A DNA stretch of 64,000 nucleotides from Pseudomonas sp. KBW05 (GTDB lineage Bacteria; Pseudomonadota; Gammaproteobacteria; Pseudomonadales; Pseudomonadaceae). The stretch covers positions 37,546-101,545 of the forward strand of contig NZ_QAJM01000005.1 of NCBI RefSeq assembly GCF_003852405.1. The letters are read 5' to 3'. Position numbers and translations under genes: made by a program. Positions within the stretch are counted from its first letter, which is position 1, and each line of letters starts with the position of its first letter. This document shows positions 53,593-62,557 of the stretch, piece by piece. The notes under the pieces are model-generated. The model saw only the letters and a list, made by a program, of their open reading frames with translations, was not told where the DNA came from and searched no databases.

Positions 53593-53852
53593 TACGGGAG
53601 GCTGCCTGTTAGCGCCTTGGGATTGATGGTGCGCCTCATGTCACGTGCACTCAGAATCAATGTCGTAGACAGGAATGAACAAAGAGCACAGGCACATGAG
53701 CTCAAGGCACCGTCAAAATGGATCTTGAATAGCCCAAATGGCGGAAGATACTGAGCCTAGGGCAGCGCTACCTATCAAAACACCAACCCCCTAACAAAAA
53801 CCCAAAAAAACCTAACACGAAGCCCGACTTTCTTGACAAACCACCATGCAAA
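53593..53852. other. Spacer between the SRAP pseudogene and the AAA-protease operon
   Basis: 260 bases without a supported gene. Base composition becomes A-rich towards the operon (CCCTAACAAAAACCC and AACCTAACACG). A TTGACA box is at 53833-53838 but no good -10 box follows at the right distance. CCAC-N8-GTGG (53841-53856) sits over the predicted start. Confidence 0.4.
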
Positions 53853-55013
53853 GTGGAGAGTCACGCACTGAAAACACCTCGTCGGGCCTCCGCTGTGCAA
53901 TCATTAGTTGAAATCCAAGGACAAGACCTAGTGTCGCTGATAAACGCGGCACTTGAAGCCAATTACACCGACGTTCGCAAGCTTGGCAGCAAGCTTGCGT
54001 CGCAGATAGGAAAATCTGACCTCGGGACGGCTCAGCAAATCAAATCTTCACTCAAAAAGCGCGGAGTACCCTTACGCACTTCAGGCTACGTTGAGACCCT
54101 ACCCACGGACCCTAAATCCAGAGTACCACTGGTAGAAGAGCAGCCTTGGCCTGTCACGCCTGTTTTTCTTGAGGATAACCTGAAATCCGTATTCGAAGCA
54201 TTTATTAGCGACATAAAAAACCATGATAAATTAGCTGCGCACGGACTTACTGGAAAGTCGAATCTACTAATGTCGGGCCCTCCTGGAACGGGAAAGACAC
54301 TAGTTGCTGGGCATATCGCCGCCCAACTCGGCCTTCCTTTGTATATTGTCAGATTGGACTCTCTTGTATCCTCGTTACTCGGCGATACAGCAAAAAACAT
54401 TAGAAATGTTTTTGACTATGTTCCACACATGGGTGGGGTCCTGTTTTTAGATGAGTTTGATGCTGTAGCCAAAGTCCGCGACGACAAGCATGAACTTGGA
54501 GAATTAAAGCGCGTTGTCAATACGCTAATCCAGGCAATTGACGCTCTAGACGACAAAGCAATAGTAATCGCAGCCACCAATCACTCAGAACTTCTTGACA
54601 GAGCAATATGGCGTCGATTCCCATATAAAATGCATTTCTCCCTACCCTCTTCTGACTTGAAAAAACATCTATGGGATCACTTCCTTTTTCAAGATAGCGG
54701 TGTAGAACAGGATCTTAGCACTCTTGCCAAACTTTCAAGAACTCTCTCAGGCGCTGACATTGAGTCAATCGCTCTCGCGACTCGAAGAGAATCAATTATT
54801 AACGACACCCCTTTAAATACGCATAACGCATATTTATCAATTCTCGAACTAGAGATGAGAAGCATATCATCTCAAAGCACGAACCATGACTTTTCCGACA
54901 AAAAAAATACTGCTAAATTCTTACACTCTAACTACGGTTTATCGCAGGCAGAAGTGGGGAAACTCCTCAATTTAAGCAGACAAACCATTGCTGGCTACCT
55001 CAAGGAAAGATGA
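53853..55013 (+). CDS. AAA ATPase with C-terminal HTH, IetA-like
   Basis: ATPase of 386 residues, partner of the protease gene three bases downstream. Walker A GPPGTGKT (142-149), Walker B VLFLDEFD (196-203), sensor 1 IAATNH (239-244) and arginine-finger region DRAIWRRF (249-256) are intact; GADIE marks sensor 2. The last 30 residues form a helix-turn-helix (YGLSQAEVGKLLNLSRQTIA), suggesting DNA binding or self-regulation. The N-terminal 90 residues are helical and unrecognised. The gene is AT-rich. The first in-frame start is GTG at 53853 without a Shine-Dalgarno sequence; GGAG at 53855-53858 would instead serve a CTG at 53868, so the start is uncertain. In IetAS systems the ATPase counters the toxic protease. 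Confidence 0.82.
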   Translation: MESHALKTPRRASAVQSLVEIQGQDLVSLINAALEANYTDVRKLGSKLASQIGKSDLGTAQQIKSSLKKRGVPLRTSGYVETLPTDPKSRVPLVEEQPWPVTPVFLEDNLKSVFEAFISDIKNHDKLAAHGLTGKSNLLMSGPPGTGKTLVAGHIAAQLGLPLYIVRLDSLVSSLLGDTAKNIRNVFDYVPHMGGVLFLDEFDAVAKVRDDKHELGELKRVVNTLIQAIDALDDKAIVIAATNHSELLDRAIWRRFPYKMHFSLPSSDLKKHLWDHFLFQDSGVEQDLSTLAKLSRTLSGADIESIALATRRESIINDTPLNTHNAYLSILELEMRSISSQSTNHDFSDKKNTAKFLHSNYGLSQAEVGKLLNLSRQTIAGYLKER

Positions 55014-55016
55014 AAA

Positions 55017-57248
55017 ATGAGCTCAGGGAAGCCTCTAATCAACCCAGTGTTGAAATTTATGCGACTCGCCTCTCCCGCCCCTGTACCTGGAGGAGGAAAA
55101 AATGCTAAAAGCATTGTTCTTGCTCGCTTACAGTCTCAACAAGAGAAGCTTTCCGCAAGCATCTATGACTTGGCCAAAAGACCAAAAATTGAGCACGAGG
55201 GCCTTACGCATCTTATCGCAAGAATGTTTGACGACTCCCACGCCCCTTCTTGGACTCCCAGCGATGTATTCAACTCAAATTCCGGGTGCCGAGTCATTGC
55301 ACCGGCATACGATGGCTATTTAATAGAAGTCAAATCATCCGAACTAGAGGCTTTAGCCAAAAATATAAAATACGCTAAAACCATTCATGAAAAAGTTGAT
55401 ATTTCAAGAGTTAGCGAAGTAGATCTATTCGACTCAAAAGAAGTATCAAGAAATTTCTCAACAACTCGCCTATGGAAAGAGTCCAGAGAAAATAATGGCG
55501 ATGGGTACTTCAATGTATGGCTGCTACCATTTACGAACAAAAAATCTCGTGAGTCAGTAGCCAAAACCCTTCGTTCCTTACATGAAAAACACAAATTGGG
55601 CTTTGGCGACATTGAATTCTCCACCAGCCCTGCAATAGCGGAAGAAGACCAGCTAACGCAAGAGGACTCCGATAATTATTTCCTTGAGAACCTGATAGAA
55701 AACTATCTTGCTGATGGAAATGCCATTGCGTCTATGCAGATACGCTCGGAGGAAGCATTACAGGACCTTATCGGATCAGGCTCTGTATATCGTGTTGACC
55801 CCGTGGCTCGCGTAGGGGCTGTATCCACACCCGGCGAGGGTGTTGAGCCAACGCCCCCGTCACACAAAGATAACCTGCCGACTGTCCTGATTATCGACGG
55901 GGGAACTAATGCGCCTAGCTACAAACACCTACAAACATCAAAAGTTAACTTTTTAGTTAATGACTATATCGCTGACCTCAAGCACGGCAATCAAGTCACC
56001 TCACTGATTTGCCATGCTCACGCCTGGAACAATAACCGCTCGCTACCGCAACTAAACTGTAAATACATTTCAGCGCAAGCAATAGCAAAAAGATCAGCAA
56101 CAAAATCACCCTCTCTAAATCAACTCATTTCTTACCTTAAGGTAATCGCAACAGAAACAACAGGCCTTTCAAGGGTCTGGAACATGTCATTCAATCAAGA
56201 AAAACCATCTCTTTCAAGAAGTGAAGTTAGCTACCTTGGCCATGAGCTGAGTAAAATCGCTAGGGAGCATAATATCCTACCAATAATATCTATAGGAAAC
56301 GCTCTAGACCTTAATGATAGAACCTTGTGCCCTCCAGCAGACTGTGAGGCGGCGCTTACCGTCAGCGGCCGTATTTCCAACAAAGACGGGACTCCCGGCT
56401 CAGCATGCGCAGTGAGCCTCAAAGGCCCTGCTCCCGCCGGAATGATAAAACCTGATCTTTCGTGGTTCTCAACTTTGCGCATGATTGGAGGAGTTGTAGA
56501 GACAGGAACAAGCTTCAGTACGCCACTGGTTTCGTCTCTTGCAGCTCACACCTTCAATAATTTGAAAGACCCTACTCCCGACTTAGTAAGAGCGCTGCTA
56601 ATTAACACCTCTGAACTTCACACTCATGACCAGTCTCTCGGCTGGGGCACGCCGTGGACCGAGAATAGCCTTCCGTGGATGTGCGAAACAGGAGCGGTTA
56701 CACTCGCGTGGACGGCAAAGATCAAACCAGGATTCTCTTATTACTGGAATGACATACCAATTCCCTCTGATATGATCGACGGGCAAAAGCTATCAGGCAC
56801 TATCGCCCTGACAGCCATTTTAAAACCTGTTGTCTCGAATTTGACCGGACCAAATTATTTCTCCACCAGACTTCAGGTAGCATTACAGGGCACAACCAGG
56901 ACTGGTAAAACAGAGAACCTCCTCGGCTCAATGAAAGAGCATAAGGAAAAAGAACTGACTGCACGCGAAGATCTCGCCAAGTGGAGCCCTATCAGAAGGC
57001 ACATAAAGCATTTCCCTTCTAAGATCCTCGGCAAAACCACTGCAAGACTTCACGCTCGCATATTCGCTCGTGACTTATATCAATTCCAAATGGCACATCA
57101 CTCCGAGCTCGGAGAGCAAGAGGTCGCCTTCGTTCTCACCTTCAAAACGGACAAGGACAACGAAGACATTTACAACAACATGATTTCTAAACTTGGAACA
57201 GATGTAGAAAGCGCAACAATAGAACAGAATATCAACATTGAAGTTTAG
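55017..57248 (+). CDS. Subtilisin-like (S8) serine protease, IetS-like
   Basis: Protein of 743 residues without signal peptide, so probably cytoplasmic, unlike most subtilases. The catalytic set is complete: D294 (VLIIDGGTNAP), H323 (LKHGNQVTSLI), oxyanion N428 (IISIGNALD) and S499 (ETGTSFSTPLVSSLAAH). About 285 residues precede the protease domain and about 200 follow it; neither part is recognised, and they may bind the ATPase or a trigger. Start three bases after the ATPase stop, so translation is coupled. AT-rich codon use matches its partner and differs from the flanks. AAA plus S8 protease is the composition of IetAS, known from Agrobacterium plasmid stability and reported as anti-phage. 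Confidence 0.85.
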   Translation: MSSGKPLINPVLKFMRLASPAPVPGGGKNAKSIVLARLQSQQEKLSASIYDLAKRPKIEHEGLTHLIARMFDDSHAPSWTPSDVFNSNSGCRVIAPAYDGYLIEVKSSELEALAKNIKYAKTIHEKVDISRVSEVDLFDSKEVSRNFSTTRLWKESRENNGDGYFNVWLLPFTNKKSRESVAKTLRSLHEKHKLGFGDIEFSTSPAIAEEDQLTQEDSDNYFLENLIENYLADGNAIASMQIRSEEALQDLIGSGSVYRVDPVARVGAVSTPGEGVEPTPPSHKDNLPTVLIIDGGTNAPSYKHLQTSKVNFLVNDYIADLKHGNQVTSLICHAHAWNNNRSLPQLNCKYISAQAIAKRSATKSPSLNQLISYLKVIATETTGLSRVWNMSFNQEKPSLSRSEVSYLGHELSKIAREHNILPIISIGNALDLNDRTLCPPADCEAALTVSGRISNKDGTPGSACAVSLKGPAPAGMIKPDLSWFSTLRMIGGVVETGTSFSTPLVSSLAAHTFNNLKDPTPDLVRALLINTSELHTHDQSLGWGTPWTENSLPWMCETGAVTLAWTAKIKPGFSYYWNDIPIPSDMIDGQKLSGTIALTAILKPVVSNLTGPNYFSTRLQVALQGTTRTGKTENLLGSMKEHKEKELTAREDLAKWSPIRRHIKHFPSKILGKTTARLHARIFARDLYQFQMAHHSELGEQEVAFVLTFKTDKDNEDIYNNMISKLGTDVESATIEQNINIEV

Positions 57249-57276
57249 CAAATATAGTCATATTTAGCCTTGATCA

Positions 57277-57308
57277 AAATAATACCCGCAGAATAGCGGG
57301 TATTATTT
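57277..57308. terminator. Intrinsic terminator closing the AAA-protease operon
   Basis: Perfect 13-bp stem AAATAATACCCGC / GCGGGTATTATTT with an AGAATA loop. The A/T-rich base of the stem would work in both directions. Confidence 0.9.
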
Positions 57309-57326
57309 ATTCAAATAAGCCACGCG

Positions 57327-57605
57327 CTATTCGGGCTTTCCTTCAAGAAATGATACTACCCCCGTCTCTCTTACCTGCGCTCGCAGTCGTGTGCCGATAC
57401 TGCTGGTTTCCAGTTGAACAAAGTTTGCCACCATCGCACAGTCATGCATGAGTAGCTCAGTAATGTCGAACAGAATGGCGTTCTCTGGGTTGTTCGCGCC
57501 ATCAGCAGCAGGGTTGATCTGCTCCTGCTCATCGCCTGTTACCTTCCTGACTGGCGGATGGCGGCACTGATCTGCAGCAGTAGTCGGCACGCCCAGTCTG
57601 AACAA
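57327..57605 (-). CDS. Hypothetical small protein, possibly a remnant
   Basis: Open frame of 92 codons. The C-terminal half (ILFDITELLMHDCAMVANFV and LRAQVRETGVVSFLEGKPE) looks like a small Pseudomonas protein, while the first 30 residues (MFRLGVPTTAADQCRHPPVR) are unusual and start close to a REP-like half palindrome. An internal ATG at 57543 is not excluded. I do not recognise a family. It may be a truncated gene at the right edge of the AT-rich segment. Confidence 0.35.
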   Translation of the reverse strand: MFRLGVPTTAADQCRHPPVRKVTGDEQEQINPAADGANNPENAILFDITELLMHDCAMVANFVQLETSSIGTRLRAQVRETGVVSFLEGKPE

Positions 57606-57639
57606 TGGAAAGAATTACCCGCAGAGCGTGGGAACGATC

Positions 57640-57673
57640 AGGCCGGCTGCGCTCCTGGGAGCGCAGCCGGCCT
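57640..57673. terminator. Hairpin at the 3' end of terC
   Basis: Perfect 14-bp stem GGCCGGCTGCGCTC / GAGCGCAGCCGGCC with a CTGG loop, located 15 bp beyond the terC stop. No U-run on the minus strand; a short T-rich stretch follows on the plus strand. Confidence 0.65.
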
Positions 57674-57687
57674 TTGTGTTTCAGCGA

Positions 57688-58437
57688 TTACTGCCGGGCA
57701 GCAAGCAAACGCTTGTGACGGTTGCGTCGGGCGATGTTCAAGCACTCGATCGCCGCCGAGAACGCCATGGCCGCGTACACGTAGCCTTTCGGTACATGGG
57801 CGCCGAAGCCTTCGGCGATCAACGTCATGCCGATCATGATCAGGAAGCCCAGGGCCAGCATCACCACGGTCGGGTTGTCGTTGATGAACTTGGCCAGCGG
57901 TTCGGCCGCCACCAGCATCACGATCACCGAGGTCACCACGGCGATGATCATGATCGGCAAGTGCTCGGTCATGCCCACGGCGGTAATGATGCTGTCGATG
58001 GAAAACACCAGGTCCAGCAACAGGATCTGCCCGATGGCCGCCGCGAAACCGATGGCCACTGTATTGCCGACGCTGGCCTTCTCCTCGGGCTCCGGGTCCA
58101 TGCTGTGATGGATCTCGGTGGTGGCCTTCCATACCAGGAACAGGCCGCCGGCGATCAGGATCATGTCCTTCCACGAGAACGCCTGGCCGAACACTTCGAA
58201 CACCGGCGCCGTCAATTGCACGATGAACGCGATGGTGCTCAACAGGCCCAGGCGCAACACCAGCGCCATGCTGATACCGATGCGCCGCGCCTTGGCCCGG
58301 TGCTGCTCGGGCAGCTTGTTGGTGAGGATCGAGATAAAGATCAGGTTATCGATGCCCAGCACGATCTCCATGACGATCAAGGTCGCCAGGGCGACCCAGG
58401 CAGTGGGGCTGGCGGCCAGTTGTAAAAGGTAATCCAT
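57688..58437 (-). CDS. TerC-family integral membrane protein
   Basis: Inner-membrane protein of 249 residues with about seven hydrophobic helices and the TerC signatures [20 protein letters not shown] and [19 protein letters not shown], each with acidic residues inside a membrane segment. TerC/YoaE relatives are linked to tellurite resistance, manganese export or metal loading of exported proteins; which applies is unknown. It lies 28 bp downstream of a small lipoprotein gene on the same strand. I found no yybP-ykoY-type manganese riboswitch upstream. Confidence 0.92.
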   Translation of the reverse strand: MDYLLQLAASPTAWVALATLIVMEIVLGIDNLIFISILTNKLPEQHRAKARRIGISMALVLRLGLLSTIAFIVQLTAPVFEVFGQAFSWKDMILIAGGLFLVWKATTEIHHSMDPEPEEKASVGNTVAIGFAAAIGQILLLDLVFSIDSIITAVGMTEHLPIMIIAVVTSVIVMLVAAEPLAKFINDNPTVVMLALGFLIMIGMTLIAEGFGAHVPKGYVYAAMAFSAAIECLNIARRNRHKRLLAARQ

Positions 58438-58465
58438 AGGTCAGTCCTGACGTTGTGCTGGGGAA

Positions 58466-58711
58466 TTAGGTTTCTTTGGTGTCGGAAGCTTCTTCAGCTT
58501 CATCTTCTTGCTTCTCAGGCTTGATCAGCCCTTGTGTCGCTTCACTCAACGCCTGCTCGGCGGCCTTGTGGGTGTCGTCGATCGCTTGCTTGGCCGACTC
58601 GGTGGCCTTGCCCAACACCTGCTGCGCGCTTTTTTCGACCTGATCACAACCGCTGACCACAACCAATGAAAGCGCAAGCAACGCTGCCGTGCCCAGGGAA
58701 TTGAGTTTCAT
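58466..58711 (-). CDS. Small Ala/Glu-rich lipoprotein
   Basis: Lipoprotein of 81 residues: signal peptide MKLNSLGTAALLALSLVVVSGC with the lipobox VSGC (run of 20 or less quoted in two parts: MKLNSLGTAALLALSL and VVVSGC). The mature part is a predicted long helix (KSAQQVLGKATESAKQAIDD, HKAAEQALSEATQGL) with an acidic tail. Function unknown; it resembles small envelope helical lipoproteins. It probably shares a transcript with terC. Confidence 0.82.
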   Translation of the reverse strand: MKLNSLGTAALLALSLVVVSGCDQVEKSAQQVLGKATESAKQAIDDTHKAAEQALSEATQGLIKPEKQEDEAEEASDTKET

Positions 58712-58816
58712 GATGTATTCCTCGTTAGAACCATTGGGTCCAAGTAGTGGCCCCGCGATAGCGAGGCATTCTATGCAGATGAACAGTTCAGGAAAATTCG
58801 TATTTTTCTCGCGTAT

Positions 58817-58835
58817 ACTTCGGTTTTTACGAAGT
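58817..58835. promoter_or_regulatory. Inverted repeat upstream of nhaR
   Basis: ACTTCG-GTTTTTA-CGAAGT, a perfect 6-bp repeat 11 bases before the nhaR start codon. It may be an autoregulatory site or a small mRNA hairpin. Confidence 0.45.
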
Positions 58836-58845
58836 GAGAGCGCGC

Positions 58846-59748
58846 ATGCTCAATTACCGACAACTGCATTACTTCTGGGTCGTGGCCAAGACAGGCAGCA
58901 TCGTGCGCGCCTGTGAGCAGTTGAACCTCACGCCCCAGACCATCAGCGGGCAGATCAGTCTGCTGGAGCAAACGTTCGGTATCGCGCTGTTTCAACGGGT
59001 CGGCCGCCAGTTGGAACTGACCGAGGCCGGGCGCCAGGCCCTGCCCTACGCCGAGCAGATGTTCCAGACCGGCAATGAATTGGAAGCGATGCTGCGCGCC
59101 CAGCCCAACGAGCAGCAGATCGTGTTCCGCGTCGGGGTGGCGGATGTGGTGCCCAAATCCATCGTCTACCGGCTGATTGCACCGACCATGGAGCTGAGCG
59201 AGCCGATCCGCATCACCTGCCGTGAAGACAAACTCGAACGCCTGCTGGCCGACCTGGCGATCCAGCGCCTGGACCTGGTGATCTCCGACAGCCCCATGCC
59301 GACGCACCTGGATATCAAGGGCTACAGCCAGAAGCTGGGCGAATGTGGGATCAGTTTTTTCGCCATCCAGGCGCTGGCTGACCGCTATGGCGGCGATTTC
59401 CCACAGTGTTTGCAGGGTGCGCCGTTATTGATTCCGGGGGCAGAGACGGTGGTGCGCAGCCGCTTGCAGCGTTGGTTTGCCGAGCAGCAGATCCAACCCA
59501 AGATCATTGGCGAGTTCGACGACAGCGCGTTGATGCAGGCATTCGGCCAATCCGGCAGCGGGATCTTTATCGCCCCCAGCGTGATTGCCGATGAAGTGGT
59601 GCGCCAGTACGGCGTGGCCTTGATCGGCCAGACCACGGCGGTGACCGAGTCGTTCTACGCGATCTCGGTGGAGCGCAAGGTCAAGCACCCCGGGATTGTG
59701 GCGATTACCGAAGGGGCACGGCGGGAGTTGTTCACCGCCCTGCCCTGA
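58846..59748 (+). CDS. nhaR: LysR-type transcriptional activator NhaR
   Basis: LysR regulator of 300 residues. The N-terminus MLNYRQLHYFWVVAKTGSIV and the helix-turn-helix LTPQTISGQISLLEQTFGIA are the typical NhaR sequence; NhaR senses sodium and activates the NhaA antiporter in E. coli. The start at 58846 is preferred over the in-frame GTG at 58834, which would add four residues. No antiporter gene is next to it, so its target lies elsewhere or differs. Confidence 0.88.
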   Translation: MLNYRQLHYFWVVAKTGSIVRACEQLNLTPQTISGQISLLEQTFGIALFQRVGRQLELTEAGRQALPYAEQMFQTGNELEAMLRAQPNEQQIVFRVGVADVVPKSIVYRLIAPTMELSEPIRITCREDKLERLLADLAIQRLDLVISDSPMPTHLDIKGYSQKLGECGISFFAIQALADRYGGDFPQCLQGAPLLIPGAETVVRSRLQRWFAEQQIQPKIIGEFDDSALMQAFGQSGSGIFIAPSVIADEVVRQYGVALIGQTTAVTESFYAISVERKVKHPGIVAITEGARRELFTALP

Positions 59749-59754
59749 CGCCTA

Positions 59755-59849
59755 TGTGGCGAGGGAGCTTGCTCCCGCTGGAGTGCGCAGCGCTCCCAAA
59801 AATCCTGGGGCCGCTTCGCAGCCCAGCGGGAGCAAGCTCCCTCGCCACA
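59755..59849. repeat. REPIN, family B
   Basis: TGTGGCGAGGGAGCTTGCTC and its reverse complement ending CCTCGCCACA, between nhaR and the convergent MFS gene. Confidence 0.9.
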
Positions 59850-59868
59850 GCAAGCCCACAGCCATGGA

Positions 59869-61023
59869 TCAGGCGCAGGCAGACAGCGGTTTTACTCTCA
59901 TCAGCCACAGTGCCAGCAGAATCGACACCAAGATAAACCCGGACGCCGCAAACCCCAGGCTGCCCAGGCCAAGGGTGTCGATCACATGCCCGCCGACCAA
60001 CGCGCCCAAACCAATCCCCAGGTTGGCCCCGGCGATATTCAGCGACGCCGCAAACGCCGGCGCGTGGGGCGCGGCTTTCATCAGGCGCACATGGCTGACC
60101 AGGAACATCGCCGCCTGGGTCACCCCCCACACCGCCATCGCGGCGGCCAGGCCAATGGTGGAATGAATCGCCGGCACCAGCGCGACCATCCCCGCACTCA
60201 TGAAACCGCAGAACACCATGGACGCGATCAACGGATGGCGATCCACCGCGCGCCCGCCCAATGAATTGCCGATCAGGCCGACTGCACCGAAGCCCATCAG
60301 GCACCAGCCCACGAGCGTGCCGTCAAAGCCGGCCAGGCGCTCGAGGATGTCCGCCAGGTAGGTGTAGGCCGTGAACATGCCGCTGAACACCAGGATCGAC
60401 AACAGGATATGGCCCTGCATCAGCGGGTTGCGCAGGATCTTGAACTGCGAGCGCAACGACACCTGGTCGTTCTTCGGCTGGGTCACCGGCAGGTAGATAT
60501 ACAGCAGCAACGCCTTGGCCAGCGCCACGACCGCGAGGATGGCAAACGCGCTGCGCCAGCCGAACATATCGGAGATCAGCGTGCCCACCGGGATACCGAA
60601 CACCGTGGCGCAGACAATGCCGAAGCCGATCTTCTCGATGGCGCGACCGGCGAATTCCGGGCCGACGATATCCACCGCCGTTTCACTGGCCAGGGCCCAG
60701 AACACTGGCAAGCCCAGCGCCGGAATCAACCGCGCCAGGGCCATCACCCAGATATTCGGCGCCAGCGCAGCCACGGTATTGGCCACCCCAAACAGGATCA
60801 GGATGCTGATGAACAGGCGCTTGCGTGGGAAGCGCGCGCAGTAGGCCGTGAGAAACGGCCCGAATGCCGCGACGGTAAAGGCGAACAAGGTCACCAGCAG
60901 CCCGGCCTGGGACACGCTGACATTCAGGTCCCGGGCGATGGACGGCAGCAGGCCGACGATGACGAATTCTGTGGTCAGCACGGTAAAACCGGCGGCCGAC
61001 AGCAGCAGGATGGGGAACAGCAT
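59869..61023 (-). CDS. MFS transporter, DHA1-like
   Basis: Major facilitator of 384 residues with 12 helices, of the drug:H+ antiporter type: TTEFVIVGLLPSIARDLNVS at helix 1, FTVAAFGPFLTAYCARFPRK in the loop 2-3 region, ARLIPALGLPVFWALASETA, and GIPVGTLISDMFGWRSAFAI as the antiporter motif C-like part. Relatives export arabinose, purines or drugs; the substrate is unknown. Confidence 0.9.
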   Translation of the reverse strand: MLFPILLLSAAGFTVLTTEFVIVGLLPSIARDLNVSVSQAGLLVTLFAFTVAAFGPFLTAYCARFPRKRLFISILILFGVANTVAALAPNIWVMALARLIPALGLPVFWALASETAVDIVGPEFAGRAIEKIGFGIVCATVFGIPVGTLISDMFGWRSAFAILAVVALAKALLLYIYLPVTQPKNDQVSLRSQFKILRNPLMQGHILLSILVFSGMFTAYTYLADILERLAGFDGTLVGWCLMGFGAVGLIGNSLGGRAVDRHPLIASMVFCGFMSAGMVALVPAIHSTIGLAAAMAVWGVTQAAMFLVSHVRLMKAAPHAPAFAASLNIAGANLGIGLGALVGGHVIDTLGLGSLGFAASGFILVSILLALWLMRVKPLSACA

Positions 61024-61273
61024 GAAAACTCCAGAAACGACGACAGCAACGACAGCAACGACAGCCCAATGGGCCCGCTGACAGATAGGAAAGGTGAGAG
61101 GCGAGAATCTTAACAGAGTATGTCTGGCTTTGCCGAAGCCCTACGGATGCGGGTGACGGAATGCCGCAGCGTCAGGGAGCTTTCCTACAGCATGCTAGAC
61201 TCCGCGCCTGTTTCCTACAGCCCTTTCTGCCTGCAATGCTGCGCCCTACTAAAAAAATCAGAGACAAGTGTTT

Positions 61274-62494
61274 ATGACTGCTGCCCCTTCCCTGCTCCAG
61301 CGCCTGACACGCGTCAGCCTGGTTACACAAATTGTCATCGGTTTGATCGCTGGCATTCTGCTCGCGCTGTTGGCACCCCAAGCGGCCCAAGCCACCGGGT
61401 TTGTCGGCAAAGTGTTTGTTGCCGCGCTCAAGGCCGTGGCGCCGATCCTGGTGTTTGTGCTGGTAATGGCGTCGATCGCCAACCATAAACACGGCCAGGA
61501 AACCCACATCAAGCCGATTCTGTTCCTCTACATCCTGGGCACCTTTGCCGCCGCAGTGGTGGCGGTGATTGCCAGCATGTGGTTCCCGTCCTCGCTGGTA
61601 CTGATCACCCATGACGCCGCGGTCAGCGCCCCCGGCGGTATCGGCGAAGTGTTGCAAGGCCTGCTGTTGAGCGTGGTGGACAACCCGGTCAGCGCGCTGA
61701 TGAACGCCAACTTTATCGGCATCCTGGCCTGGGCCATCGGCATGGGCATCGCTATTCGCCATGCCGGCGAAACCACGCGCACCGTGCTGGACGACCTGTC
61801 CAACGGCGTGACGTTGATCGTACGGGTGGTGATCCGCTTCGCGCCCCTGGGCATCTTCGGCCTGGTCGCCTCGACCCTGGCCACCTCCGGTTTCGGCGCC
61901 CTGCTCGGTTATGCGCACCTGTTGGTGGTGCTGATCGGTTGCATGCTGTTCGTGGCGCTGGTGATCAACCCGGCCATCGTGTTCTGGAAACTGCGCCGCA
62001 ACCCTTACCCGTTGGTGCTGATGTGCCTGCGCGAAAGCGGCATCACCGCTTTCTTCACCCGCAGTTCGGCAGCGAACATCCCGGTCAACCTGGCGTTGAG
62101 CAAGCGCCTGGGCCTGCATGAAGACACCTACTCAGTGTCGATCCCCCTCGGTGCCACCATCAACATGGCCGGCGCCGCCATCACCATCACCGTGCTGACG
62201 CTGGCCGCCGTACATACCCTGGGCATCGCCGTCGACCTGCCCACCGCCGTGCTGCTCAGCGTGGTCGCCGCGATCTGCGCCTGCGGTGCTTCGGGCGTGG
62301 CCGGTGGCTCGCTGCTGCTGATCCCGCTGGCGTGCAGCCTGTTTGGCATCCCCAGCGAGATCGCGATGCAGGTGGTTGCGGTCGGTTTCATCATCGGCGT
62401 GTTGCAGGACTCGGCGGAAACTGCACTGAATTCGTCCACCGATGTGCTGTTTACCGCTGCGGCCTGCCTGGGCAAGGAAGAACAGCCGGCCTGA
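61274..62494 (+). CDS. sstT: Serine/threonine:Na+ symporter SstT
   Basis: Dicarboxylate/amino acid:cation symporter (DAACS family) of 406 residues. It shows the SstT pattern [20 protein letters not shown] at the start, [20 protein letters not shown] with the serine-rich re-entrant loop, [19 protein letters not shown] and [21 protein letters not shown] chose the ATG at 61274 ([11 protein letters not shown]). In the upstream region TTTCCTACAGC occurs twice, 30 bp apart (61181 and 61211), a possible regulatory direct repeat. A strong bidirectional terminator follows. Confidence 0.95.
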   Translation: MTAAPSLLQRLTRVSLVTQIVIGLIAGILLALLAPQAAQATGFVGKVFVAALKAVAPILVFVLVMASIANHKHGQETHIKPILFLYILGTFAAAVVAVIASMWFPSSLVLITHDAAVSAPGGIGEVLQGLLLSVVDNPVSALMNANFIGILAWAIGMGIAIRHAGETTRTVLDDLSNGVTLIVRVVIRFAPLGIFGLVASTLATSGFGALLGYAHLLVVLIGCMLFVALVINPAIVFWKLRRNPYPLVLMCLRESGITAFFTRSSAANIPVNLALSKRLGLHEDTYSVSIPLGATINMAGAAITITVLTLAAVHTLGIAVDLPTAVLLSVVAAICACGASGVAGGSLLLIPLACSLFGIPSEIAMQVVAVGFIIGVLQDSAETALNSSTDVLFTAAACLGKEEQPA

Positions 62495-62504
62495 CCTGCG
62501 CGCA

Positions 62505-62551
62505 CAAAAAAGCCGGGGCGGTTCTTGAGTGAACCGCCCCGGCTTTTTTTT
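62505..62551. terminator. Bidirectional intrinsic terminator between sstT and the DUF1993 gene
   Basis: Perfect 14-bp stem AGCCGGGGCGGTTC / GAACCGCCCCGGCT with a TTGAGT loop, six A before and eight T after. Confidence 0.96.
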
Positions 62552-62557
62552 GGCTGC

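Noticed and set aside
53833-53861. TTGACA as the promoter of the AAA-protease operon
   Set aside because: No -10-like hexamer lies at 16-18 bases, and the start site would fall inside the first codons.
58438-58845. Possible manganese (yybP-ykoY) riboswitch upstream of the terC unit
   Set aside because: I could not find the conserved core bases, and the lipoprotein gene fills most of the space.
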